Assembly: GCF_006149045.1 (NCBI RefSeq)
Contig: NZ_VBSN01000038.1
Coordinates: 124,001-188,000 of the forward strand
DNA length: 64,000 nt
From: Dyadobacter flavalbus
Lineage (GTDB): Bacteria > Bacteroidota > Bacteroidia > Cytophagales > Spirosomataceae
Reading direction: 5' to 3'
The notes below the pieces were generated by a model. That model searched no databases. It was given only the letters and a program-made list of their open reading frames with translations, and was not told where the DNA came from. Shown one piece after another: positions 17,341 to 25,149 of the stretch; within the stretch, counting starts at the first letter, position 1; each line of letters starts with the position of its first letter. The translations under genes and the position numbers were made by a program.

Positions 17341-19002
17341 ATGGGTTTGCCCATTATTTTTTCAATTGATGATGATGCGCAGGTTTTGAGAGCAATCAGC
17401 CGTGATCTGAAATCGCATTACAGGCAGGATTACAGAATACTGAGCACCACTTCTGTCAGTGAAGCGATGGAAAGTTTGCTGGATCTTCAGAATAAAGGCG
17501 AGGAAATAGCCGTTTTTATCTCGGACCAGCGGATGCCGGAAATGCAGGGCGTTGATTTTCTTGAAAAGGCTATGGTGATGTTTCCGTTTGCAAAAAGAGT
17601 TCTGCTCACTGCCTATTCCGATACCGATGCTGCCATCAAAGCCATTAATGATGTTCAGCTGGATTATTATCTGATGAAGCCCTGGGACCCGCCCGAAGAA
17701 AAGCTGTATCCGGCCATTGATGAACTGCTGCACGACTGGCAGGGAAGTTACCGTCCCGAATTCAGGGGAATAAAAGTAATCGGTTACCAATTTTCGCCCA
17801 AATCGCATGATATCAAGGATTTCCTTGCCGGAAACCTGATCCCGTATGCCTGGCATGATGCCGCTTCCAGCGAACAGGGAAAGCAGATTACCAAAACAAA
17901 TAATCTGTGCCCGATCGATTTTCCGGTGGTGATTCTGGAAGACGGTACTTTACTTAAAACACCGACACGGATTGACCTTGCATCGCATATCGGACTGAAT
18001 GCCAAAACCAAGCAGCAGATTTATGATGTCATTATCATAGGAGCGGGGCCGGCCGGACTCGCCGCTTCCGTATATGGTGCCTCGGAAGGTTTAAGTACGC
18101 TGCTGATCGAACGCAAAGCGCCGGGCGGGCAAGCCGGTACAAGTTCAAGAATCGAAAATTATCTTGGATTTCCTTCAGGATTAAGCGGTGCCGATCTGAC
18201 GCGCCGTGCCATCACGCAGGCAACCAGGTTCGGAACAGAATTTCTTTCTCCGCAGTCCGTCAAGGAAATCCGGCTGAAAGGAAAATACAAAACATTAATA
18301 CTGGGCGACGGCAGTGAAATCAATGCGAAAGCCGTAGTGATTACAACCGGTGTGGATTACCGGAAACTGGAAACCAAAGGCATTGAAGAATTCACGGGCA
18401 AAGGCATTTATTACGGAGCGGCAAGTACGGAAGCCAGTTCCTGCGGCAACAAAGATGCGTATGTGCTGGGCGGCGGCAATTCTGCCGGGCAGGCAGCCAT
18501 GTATCTGGCTAAGTTTGCCCGCAATGTATATGTTCTGATCCGAAAGCAGGACCTTACTTCTTCCATGTCATCCTATCTGATCGATCAGATTCGTGGAACC
18601 GAAAATATTACGGTTTTGGGCTGTACGGAGATTCTGGAAGCCATGGGTGACGAACATCTTGAATCGCTCCGGCTTGTAGACCTGAACACTTCGGAAGAGC
18701 GGGTGGTGCCGGCAGATGCATTGTTTATATTTATCGGAGCCAAACCGTTCACCGACTGGGTTGGGCTGGAAATAATCAAGAACAGCAAGGGATTTATCGA
18801 AACCGGCAGAGAAATGAAAAGCTATAAGGATTTCAAGCAGATCTGGAAAGCAGAACGGGATCCGTATTTACTGGAAACGAGTTCACCGGGAATATTTGCG
18901 GCCGGCGACGTAAGGGCAGGTGCTATGAACCGCGTTACTTCCGCAGTTGGTGAAGGCTCCATGGCAATCAGTTTTGTACATCAATATTTAAGCGAAGTAT
19001 AA
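17341..19002 (+). CDS. Response regulator fused to a thioredoxin-reductase-like FAD/NAD(P) oxidoreductase
   Basis: 553 residues. The receiver domain (1-130) has Asp10-12, phosphoacceptor Asp62 (ISDQRMPEM), LLTAYSD and LMKPW. A linker domain of about 95 residues follows, thioredoxin/glutaredoxin-like in outline (IKVIGYQFSPKSHDIKDFL, FPVVILEDG) but without a CxxC. The flavoprotein starts at about 228 with the FAD Rossmann motif GAGPAG (234-239), GGQAGTSSRIENYLGFP, the NADPH motif GGGNSAGQAA, and the closing GDVR of the FAD domain. The redox CxxC of thioredoxin reductase is replaced by Ala360-Ala-Ser-Thr363, so a thioredoxin-reducing mechanism is excluded; the electron acceptor is unknown. The stop overlaps the zinc-finger gene by one base. 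Confidence 0.93.
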   Translation: MGLPIIFSIDDDAQVLRAISRDLKSHYRQDYRILSTTSVSEAMESLLDLQNKGEEIAVFISDQRMPEMQGVDFLEKAMVMFPFAKRVLLTAYSDTDAAIKAINDVQLDYYLMKPWDPPEEKLYPAIDELLHDWQGSYRPEFRGIKVIGYQFSPKSHDIKDFLAGNLIPYAWHDAASSEQGKQITKTNNLCPIDFPVVILEDGTLLKTPTRIDLASHIGLNAKTKQQIYDVIIIGAGPAGLAASVYGASEGLSTLLIERKAPGGQAGTSSRIENYLGFPSGLSGADLTRRAITQATRFGTEFLSPQSVKEIRLKGKYKTLILGDGSEINAKAVVITTGVDYRKLETKGIEEFTGKGIYYGAASTEASSCGNKDAYVLGGGNSAGQAAMYLAKFARNVYVLIRKQDLTSSMSSYLIDQIRGTENITVLGCTEILEAMGDEHLESLRLVDLNTSEERVVPADALFIFIGAKPFTDWVGLEIIKNSKGFIETGREMKSYKDFKQIWKAERDPYLLETSSPGIFAAGDVRAGAMNRVTSAVGEGSMAISFVHQYLSEV

Positions 19003-19271
19003 TGAAAGGAATTTGTGAGCACATTAATGAAATTGCAGAACTGAAAATGCCCGCAGAACTTGTCTGTGAGGAATGTATGAAAACGGATGGAACCTGGGTT
19101 CATCTGAGAACCTGTCAGACTTGCGGCACAACTTTGTGCTGCGACAGCTCGCCGTCAAAACATATGACCAAGCATTTTCATCAATCCGAACATCCTGTCG
19201 TCATCTCAGCCGAACCGGGTGAAAAATGGCTCTGGTGCTACAAAGACGAGTCATTTGCAGAATACGAATAA
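19002..19271 (+). CDS. UBP-type zinc-finger protein
   Basis: 89 residues. Cys/His pattern matches the UBP (ZnF-UBP/BUZ) zinc finger: CEH near the start, CEECMKTDGTWVHLRTCQTCG, then a run with CC, HMTKHFHQSEHP, and a final WLWCYKDE. Enough ligands are present for two or three zinc ions. In eukaryotes this fold binds the free C-terminus of ubiquitin; in bacteria its role is not established to my knowledge. The start codon shares one base with the stop of the regulator-flavoprotein (TAATG), so translation is coupled and the two proteins are probably made in fixed proportion. A strong terminator follows directly. Confidence 0.9.
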   Translation: MKGICEHINEIAELKMPAELVCEECMKTDGTWVHLRTCQTCGTTLCCDSSPSKHMTKHFHQSEHPVVISAEPGEKWLWCYKDESFAEYE

Positions 19272-19291
19272 ACAGGATTTCCCTTTTTTAG

Positions 19292-19354
19292 AAGCGCCCT
19301 TTTCGTGGAAAAACACAAATTCGTGTTTATTCCGGAAAGGGCGCTTTTCTTTTT
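19292..19354 (+). terminator. Intrinsic terminator closing the kinase/flavoprotein/zinc-finger operon
   Basis: AAGCGCCCTTT at 19292-19302 pairs with AAAGGGCGCTT at 19336-19346, and an inner stem (AAACAC with GTGTTT) fills the loop. A T-rich tail runs to 19354. It lies 20 bases after the zinc-finger stop. Confidence 0.85.
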
Positions 19355-19959
19355 AGACATCTGTCATTTATGGAAACCAATAAAATACTTTTAGCTGCTT
19401 TTTAAAAAAAAGGAGCAACTTAAAAGGCCTCGCTACCAAAAAAATGATTTAAATATTTGAAGTGAAATACTTTTCCGGACAGTATTTACAAATTCCATTA
19501 TATGGATTTTAGGTCACATTGCCGGTTTTCTAACAATGTTCATTTTTCTGCTGGTTGCAGATATGATTTTTAGCCGGAACAAAACTGTAATTCGATTATA
19601 TTTAAGCTGCAATCTGATTTTGATTTTTTTATTCGAACTCCATCAATGCTGTTTGTTAAATTTAAATCCTTTTAATTGAAAATATTGTAGAAAAAGATTC
19701 AGAGAATTTAGAAACAACAAAGTGGAAGTCTGGAAATAATTCAATTTGCTGAATTCAACTTTTACTTTTTGAAGTGAACTTGTTGTGTCTGCTGTTCACT
19801 TAAACAGCATAATTCCTTTACAAATATGTACGGAAAAGCAGTATACAGGCCAAACGGAGAAAATATGTTGATGCGGTACTTTATACCATTCGCCCGAATT
19901 GTTATTGAATTGAATAAATCGGATATTTGTACCCGATTTAATTAATCATTCCCGGAGTA
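19355..19959. other. Intergenic region, 0.6 kb, nothing recognised
   Basis: AT-rich spacer between the terminator of the redox operon and the single-domain response regulator. Only frames of a dozen codons or so are open. No tRNA-like fold, repeat or hairpin stood out. It presumably carries the promoter of the regulator at 19960. Confidence 0.5.
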
Positions 19960-20388
19960 ATGTCAAGAAGAGGACCAATCATTTCTATTGAAGACGACAC
20001 TGACGATCAGTTGTTAATCAAAACAATCCTAAAAGAACTTGAAATAACAAATACGCTTAAATTTTTTTCAAATGGCCTGGATGCGCTGCTTTATCTGGAA
20101 ACGACTCAGGAGCAGCCTTTTTTAATAATTTGTGACATCAATATGCCGATTATGAACGGCATTGAACTTCGCAGGCGCATTGAGCAAAATGAATATCTTA
20201 AAAGAAAATCCATTCCCTTTCTGTTTTTGAGCACAGCAGACAATCCGGTAGAAATCCAGATTGCCTATGATATGACAATTCAGGGATACTTTAAAAAAGA
20301 CAACAGTTTTCACGACCTTAAAAGCAAGTTTCGTACCATTTACGATTACTGGCAATGCTGTCTGCATCCCAATAATAAAAACAGCTGA
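19960..20388 (+). CDS. Single-domain (CheY/Rcp1-like) response regulator
   Basis: 142 residues made only of a receiver domain: acidic pocket Glu11-Asp12-Asp13, phosphoacceptor Asp59 (IICDINMPIMNG), the conserved FLSTAD, and a Lys in GYFKKDN. There is no output domain. The form (long beta4-alpha4 region, ...IQIAYDMTIQGYF...) matches the Rcp1-type regulators that Bacteroidota often pair with PAS or phytochrome kinases elsewhere in the genome. It is monocistronic. It converges with egtD, 45 bases away with no clear terminator between. The partner kinase is not identifiable here. Confidence 0.9.
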   Translation: MSRRGPIISIEDDTDDQLLIKTILKELEITNTLKFFSNGLDALLYLETTQEQPFLIICDINMPIMNGIELRRRIEQNEYLKRKSIPFLFLSTADNPVEIQIAYDMTIQGYFKKDNSFHDLKSKFRTIYDYWQCCLHPNNKNS

Positions 20389-20433
20389 CACATTTAATTT
20401 TCAGGAATCATAGCATTACATCCGCCAATATAT

Positions 20434-21378
20434 TCAGGGCTTAACCCACAGGCTGTCAGTAAAATAATGCTTGCAATCCAGAAAATGCTCCATAACTTCA
20501 AAGCCGTTGTCAACAGCTGTTCTCTCAATTTCTTTTAACGTATACTTTTTAGACAATTCGGTCCAGATCAGTTCATTCTGTTTAAATTCGTAGTTTTTGC
20601 CAGTTTGTGAAATATGCACCCGCTGTGCCGCCAGACTTACCAGATAGCTTCTGACTTCGCCGTTGATCGGGTTGTAAAAAGAGTAAAATTCAAACTGGTT
20701 CAGGTTGAAATTTCCGCCGAGTTCGCGGTTGATCCTGTTCAGTAAGTTGAGATTGAAATCTCTGGTTATACCTTGCGGATCATCGTAGGCCAGCCGAATT
20801 GTTGACGGGTTTTTCTGAAGATCAAACCCAGTCAGTAATTTGTCGTTCGTTTTCATGTTCCGGTAAAATCCGGACAGAAGATCATGAACTTCCTTGGGTT
20901 CATAATTTCCGATGTTGCCGCCGAGAAACAGAAAAAGGTTTGGCGTGGAAGAGGACGACAGTTCTCCGATCATGGAAAAATAGTTGCCGGTCAGCGGTTT
21001 GATGTTCAGCGCAGGCAAGTGCGCAAGCATATTTGTTTTCAGTTCATCAATGGCTTTGCGGGAAATATCGACCGGGACATAGGAGAAATCGATGCCTTTT
21101 TCCACCAGTTGTTTCAGAAGCTGTCGTGTTTTTATCCCGTCCCCGGCGCCGAGTTCTACAATATTGAAGGGTTCAGCAAAGTTCAGCTTGTCAATAATTC
21201 TTTCTCCCTGCAAAGAAAGAATCTCGAATTCGCATGCCGTAGGGTAGTACTCAGGCATTTTCATAATGTCCTGAAAAATCACACTGCCAATATCGTCGTA
21301 AAAGTATTTGGAGGAAATGTGTTTGAAGGGTGCGGATAAGCCTGTATGTATATCTTCAGCAAAAGTATTGTCTGACAT
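20434..21378 (-). CDS. egtD: L-histidine N-alpha-methyltransferase, ergothioneine biosynthesis
   Basis: 314 residues, the usual length for EgtD. The enzyme trimethylates histidine to hercynine using S-adenosylmethionine. Family features: the N-terminal KYFYDDIGSVIFQDIMKMPEYYPTA.E block, the SAM motif VELGAGDGIKTR (about residues 70-85), YVPVDIS, LFLFLGGNIGNYEP, and LTGFDLQKNP. Cytoplasmic. It is the last gene of a four-gene minus-strand operon (ATPase, permease-binding fusion, egtB, egtD), 10 bases after egtB. No egtA, egtC or egtE lies in the window, so the sulfur donor and lyase step must be encoded elsewhere. Confidence 0.95.
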   Translation of the reverse strand: MSDNTFAEDIHTGLSAPFKHISSKYFYDDIGSVIFQDIMKMPEYYPTACEFEILSLQGERIIDKLNFAEPFNIVELGAGDGIKTRQLLKQLVEKGIDFSYVPVDISRKAIDELKTNMLAHLPALNIKPLTGNYFSMIGELSSSSTPNLFLFLGGNIGNYEPKEVHDLLSGFYRNMKTNDKLLTGFDLQKNPSTIRLAYDDPQGITRDFNLNLLNRINRELGGNFNLNQFEFYSFYNPINGEVRSYLVSLAAQRVHISQTGKNYEFKQNELIWTELSKKYTLKEIERTAVDNGFEVMEHFLDCKHYFTDSLWVKP

Positions 21379-21388
21379 GTCAATCTGA

Positions 21389-22546
21389 TTATCTGGCCAG
21401 TCTGATGCCGGTATATTGCCAGCGTTCGTGGGCGTGAAAAAAATTGCGGTAAGTTTTCCGGCTGTGTTCCGGTGAAGTGGCCACGGATGCGCCGCGAAGC
21501 ACCATTTGGTTGATCATGAATTTGCCGTTGTACTCACCAACAGCACCTTTAGCTTTTGTAAAACCGGGATAAGGAAGATAGGAGCTGTTGGTCCATTCCC
21601 ACCGCTGGCCCCATTGAAGCTGGTCGGAAGCAATTTCCCACTCTGCTTCGGTCGGCAGCCGCATTTCTTTCCATTGTGCAAACGCAGCGGCTTCATAAAA
21701 ACTAATATGGCTCAAAATGGCATCCGGATTCACTTTCTGAAGTCCGGCAAGTGTGTAATAATGCCATTCGCCGCTTATTTTGTACCAGTACATCGGCGCT
21801 TCCACGGCATGCTGATTCACCCACGACCAGCCTTCGTCCAGCCACAAATTAAAATTCTGGTAACCGCCGTCCTCCATAAAACGGATGTATTCGGCATTGG
21901 TAACGAGCGATTTACTGATTTCAAATTCTTGAAGATAAACTTTGTGGCGGCCCAGTTCATTATCGAAGCAAAACCCGTTTCCTTCAAACCCGATACTATA
22001 AACGCCTTCTTTTATGTTCAAAAATCCGGTTTCTGAATTTTCGGCATTTACAAGATTATGTCCTGTCTTATAAACAGGAAACAGCGGATTATGGCCGAGA
22101 ATATACTTGATATCCGTTACCAGCAGTTCCTGATGCTGCTGTTCATGATGCAGACCTAACTGAATCATGGAAATTGCATTCGTATCTGTCAGATTTTCCA
22201 TGAGTTCGTTCATGCAACGATCCACATGTTGACGGTATGCATACACGTTTGCAGTAGTGGGCCGTGTAACATTTCCCCTGTCGGTACGAAGCGTGCGTTC
22301 GCCTACATTATTATAATAACTGTTGAACAAAAAACTGAAATCTTTGTCGAAAACCTGATAGTCCGGTATGAAGTTCTTTAATATAAATGTTTCAAAAAAC
22401 CATGTTGAATGCGCCAGATGCCACTTCGGCGGACTTACAAAGGGTACGGGCTGCGGTACATAATCTTCTGTTTCCAATGGCTCGCATATACTTTCAGAAT
22501 ATTTTCTAACCGTGTTATACGACGCGCTGAGGCCGTTAATGTTCAT
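21389..22546 (-). CDS. egtB: Ergothioneine biosynthesis sulfoxide synthase (hercynine oxygenase)
   Basis: 385 residues. EgtB is a non-haem iron enzyme joining hercynine to a thiol through oxidative C-S bond formation. The N-terminal DinB-like domain carries the iron histidines: His46 (in WHLAHS), His134 and His138 (HHEQQHQE). The C-terminal FGE-sulfatase/C-type-lectin domain runs from about residue 175 to the end, with RLPTEAEWE, RWEWTNSSY and the closing RWQYTGIRLAR. Whether it uses cysteine or gamma-glutamylcysteine cannot be told. The 5' end overlaps the permease gene by 11 bases in another frame, so translation is coupled; egtD follows 10 bases later. Confidence 0.95.
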   Translation of the reverse strand: MNINGLSASYNTVRKYSESICEPLETEDYVPQPVPFVSPPKWHLAHSTWFFETFILKNFIPDYQVFDKDFSFLFNSYYNNVGERTLRTDRGNVTRPTTANVYAYRQHVDRCMNELMENLTDTNAISMIQLGLHHEQQHQELLVTDIKYILGHNPLFPVYKTGHNLVNAENSETGFLNIKEGVYSIGFEGNGFCFDNELGRHKVYLQEFEISKSLVTNAEYIRFMEDGGYQNFNLWLDEGWSWVNQHAVEAPMYWYKISGEWHYYTLAGLQKVNPDAILSHISFYEAAAFAQWKEMRLPTEAEWEIASDQLQWGQRWEWTNSSYLPYPGFTKAKGAVGEYNGKFMINQMVLRGASVATSPEHSRKTYRNFFHAHERWQYTGIRLAR

Positions 22547-24104
22547 TAGAGGAAAATTGTTTTAAATCCGTAATAGTAGTTATATTCAATGATTGTGCCT
22601 GTTCCTTGCGCATCATCAGTGCGTAGGCATTGTTGAACCCGATCGGTTTAAGCCATTGCAGGTTAAATTGTCTGGAAAATTCACTTCTGACAAAATCATA
22701 AACTTTTTCACGGCTTCCGGATATCCGTTTCATTGTATTTGCATCCGGCTTTAGAATTACGAGCAGTCCGGTTCCGGTATATTCGGGATAAAGGTCAATT
22801 TTGCCGTTCACAAGTGCGTCAAAGCATATTTTTGTGCCGCCCAGACCTGTATGTGTCTGCACTTTAAGCCGTGTATTTCCTTCAATAAGCGCTTTATACA
22901 TTTCTACGAGAATGTACTGCTCTGCAAATATTTTTGATCCCAGTCTGATTACACCTTTATCTCCGTTCAATGGTTTTTTATAAAGTCCTTTTGCCTTCAG
23001 GAATTCATGAGCCACTTTTTCCGGTGCAAGTTTCAGATAATCCACTTTGTAGTTCAGTTCTGTCATGATGGAATCATTAATCGTTCCGGAAAGCAGGTTT
23101 AAGGCCGTTTCGACCTCGGGATAATGTTCAAGAACTTCCTTTCTGATCAGCGGACATGCATAATACGGCGGAAAAATGTGTTGATCATCCTGTAAAGTCA
23201 GCAAATTGTACGCTTTTAACCGCCCGTCTGTACTGTAACCGCTTATTACGTCGAGTTTCTTTTCAAATGCGGCTTTATACATGACAGCATCACTGATCAC
23301 AACCGTTGGAATATCCAGTTTATACTTAGATTTCAAACCGAGATAACCGTCTTCGCGACCCATGAATTCGGGAGTAAAGCCGCCAAGCAATCTGTTTCCG
23401 GTATAAGGTACAAGGTAAAACGATGATAAAAAAAGCAGCAGAACCGGTAAGATGACGGTTACTTTGTTCATGCGCCGTATGCCCGACTTTTGTAACAAGG
23501 AAAGAAGGAAATCCAGAAAAATGGAAAGCAAAGCAGCCGGGATTGCGCCAGCCAGGATCATATTGGTATTATTCAGTGCGATACCTCCGAAAATGAATTC
23601 GCCCAGTCCGCCCGCGGCAATATAAGCTGCCAAAGTTGCCACGCCCACATTGATGACGGTAGCAGTACGGATCCCGGCCAGAATAACCGGCATTGCCAGC
23701 GGCAATTCCACACTGGTCAATATTTGCCATTTGTTCATGCCCATTCCTTTTGCCGATTCCGTAACAGCTGCTTCAACGCCCGAAATTCCGGTATAGGTAT
23801 TGCGGATTACCGGCAGCAAAGCATACAAAAACAAGGCCGTAATGGCAGGAAGGGGCCCGATTCCCAGTAACGGGATCATAAAACCGAGCAAGGCAATACT
23901 TGGAATGGTCTGCATAATCCCTGCAAAACCAAGCACGATCCATGCTGCCTTTTTTCTGTCCGCAATCCAGATTCCCAATGGAACTCCTACAAGTACGGCC
24001 ATCAACAGCGAAATACAGGTTAATCCAATGTGTGCAATCGTTTGGCTCCACAGCTTGTCGGATTGCTGAAAAAGGAATTCCCATAAGCTTTGCTGCACTT
24101 CCAT
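22536..24104 (-). CDS. ABC transporter permease fused to a circularly permuted OpuAC-type binding domain (EgtU-like)
   Basis: 522 residues. Residues 1-205 are a ProW/OpuCB-type permease: GVPLGIWIA, MQTIPSIALLGF, and the EAA-like loop GVEAAVTESAKGMGMNKWQIL, then LAMPVILAGIR. A further span (about 214-235) anchors an extracellular glycine-betaine/choline-family binding domain, but its halves are swapped. The usual C-terminal half (GFTPEFMGREDGY at 242, SGYSTDGR at 288, FPPYYACPL, VAHEFL at 364) comes first. The usual N-terminal half (IRLGSKIFAEQYIL at 386, TGLGGT at 419, PEYTGTGL at 440, TITDL at 510) comes last. Permease-binding fusions of this family include osmoprotectant importers and the ergothioneine importer EgtU; the egtBD context favours ergothioneine or hercynine. 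One-base overlap with the ATPase gene, 11-base overlap with egtB. Confidence 0.92.
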   Translation of the reverse strand: MEVQQSLWEFLFQQSDKLWSQTIAHIGLTCISLLMAVLVGVPLGIWIADRKKAAWIVLGFAGIMQTIPSIALLGFMIPLLGIGPLPAITALFLYALLPVIRNTYTGISGVEAAVTESAKGMGMNKWQILTSVELPLAMPVILAGIRTATVINVGVATLAAYIAAGGLGEFIFGGIALNNTNMILAGAIPAALLSIFLDFLLSLLQKSGIRRMNKVTVILPVLLLFLSSFYLVPYTGNRLLGGFTPEFMGREDGYLGLKSKYKLDIPTVVISDAVMYKAAFEKKLDVISGYSTDGRLKAYNLLTLQDDQHIFPPYYACPLIRKEVLEHYPEVETALNLLSGTINDSIMTELNYKVDYLKLAPEKVAHEFLKAKGLYKKPLNGDKGVIRLGSKIFAEQYILVEMYKALIEGNTRLKVQTHTGLGGTKICFDALVNGKIDLYPEYTGTGLLVILKPDANTMKRISGSREKVYDFVRSEFSRQFNLQWLKPIGFNNAYALMMRKEQAQSLNITTITDLKQFSSNEH

Positions 24105-25063
24105 TATATGCGTTCTTTATACTTTTTGTATGCGGTCTGAATAGTTGTTAAAGTAAAGTACTTTAATGATTTATCTGCTGATTTATAAACATTTAGCATC
24201 TTTTCGTTCAAGTTGGACAGCTTTTCCATGCCGTCCCATAAACTGGTTGAGCTCGTGAAATCTTTTGTTCCAAAGGGCTCGTCAGCAGTTTCCAGTTCAT
24301 TCCATACATCGTCGAATGTTAAAGATTTCAGTTCAAGAAAAAACCGCTGCTGACCGAAAAATGATTTTACAAACGCATTCTTTGGTTTAAATACCAGTTC
24401 CTTTGCCGTTCCTGACTGCACGATTTCACCTTTGTCCATCAAACAGATTGCATCACCGAGTTCAAAAGCTTCCTGAACATCATGCGTAACCAGAACAATG
24501 GTTTTTCTCTTCAGAAATGGCATTGCAGTAAACTCCGCTCTGACCTGCGCGCGCGTGATCGGGTCCAATGCGCCGAATGGTTCGTCCATCAACAAAACAG
24601 GCGGATCTGAAATAAGCGCCCGGGCCAAAGCGACGCGCTGCTGCTGTCCGCCGCTGAGTTCGCTCGGGTATATGTCTGCAAATTGCTCAAACGGCAACTT
24701 CAGCTGATCCAGCAGTTCTTCTGTTTTGGCATGTATTTCCGCCTTGTTCCATCTCAGCAAATTGGGGACAATGGCAATGTTTTCAGCAACCGTATAATGC
24801 GGAAACAAGCCGTTATTTTGTGAAACGTAACCGATTGTACGCCGCAGCAATTCCGGCTTCTGATCAAAAATATTGTGTCCGTTGATATGAATGGTACCCG
24901 AAGACGCTTCAATCAAGCGGTTCAGCATTTTCAGCGTTGTTGTCTTGCCGCAGCCGCTTGTTCCCAGCAGAACAAGCGTTTTTCCTTCTTTGACTTCAAA
25001 AGAAACGTTTTTTACCGCATGAATGCCACGGAAATCTTTACTGATGTTTTCTGCAATGATCAT
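24104..25063 (-). CDS. ABC transporter ATPase for the EgtU-like importer (EgtV/OpuCA-like)
   Basis: 319 residues. Complete ATPase motifs: Walker A GTSGCGKTT near residue 33, Q-loop region YVSQNNGLF, signature LSGGQQQRVALARAL, Walker B VLLMDEPFGALD, and the H-loop VTHDVQEAFELGD. It belongs to the ProV/OpuCA branch, but after about residue 240 there is no tandem CBS pair; instead a short helical tail (NLNEKMLNVYKSADKSLKYF) occurs. In OpuA-type transporters CBS domains sense ionic strength, so their absence argues against osmotic control. It is the first gene of the operon. In its leader, GGCAG/CTGCC at 25091-25107 can form a small hairpin. Confidence 0.93.
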   Translation of the reverse strand: MIIAENISKDFRGIHAVKNVSFEVKEGKTLVLLGTSGCGKTTTLKMLNRLIEASSGTIHINGHNIFDQKPELLRRTIGYVSQNNGLFPHYTVAENIAIVPNLLRWNKAEIHAKTEELLDQLKLPFEQFADIYPSELSGGQQQRVALARALISDPPVLLMDEPFGALDPITRAQVRAEFTAMPFLKRKTIVLVTHDVQEAFELGDAICLMDKGEIVQSGTAKELVFKPKNAFVKSFFGQQRFFLELKSLTFDDVWNELETADEPFGTKDFTSSTSLWDGMEKLSNLNEKMLNVYKSADKSLKYFTLTTIQTAYKKYKERI

Positions 25064-25149
25064 GCATGACAGTTTATACCGGAGAAATCAGGCAGTTTGC
25101 ACCTGCCATTTCAAATTACTAAAATTTGTACAAAACGCAATGGTACCGG

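Noticed and set aside
22536..25063. Transporter as a plain glycine-betaine osmoprotectant importer
   Set aside because: Sequence families fit, but the ATPase lacks CBS domains and both genes are fused by overlap to egtB, so ergothioneine-type betaines are the better hypothesis; osmoprotectant use is not excluded.
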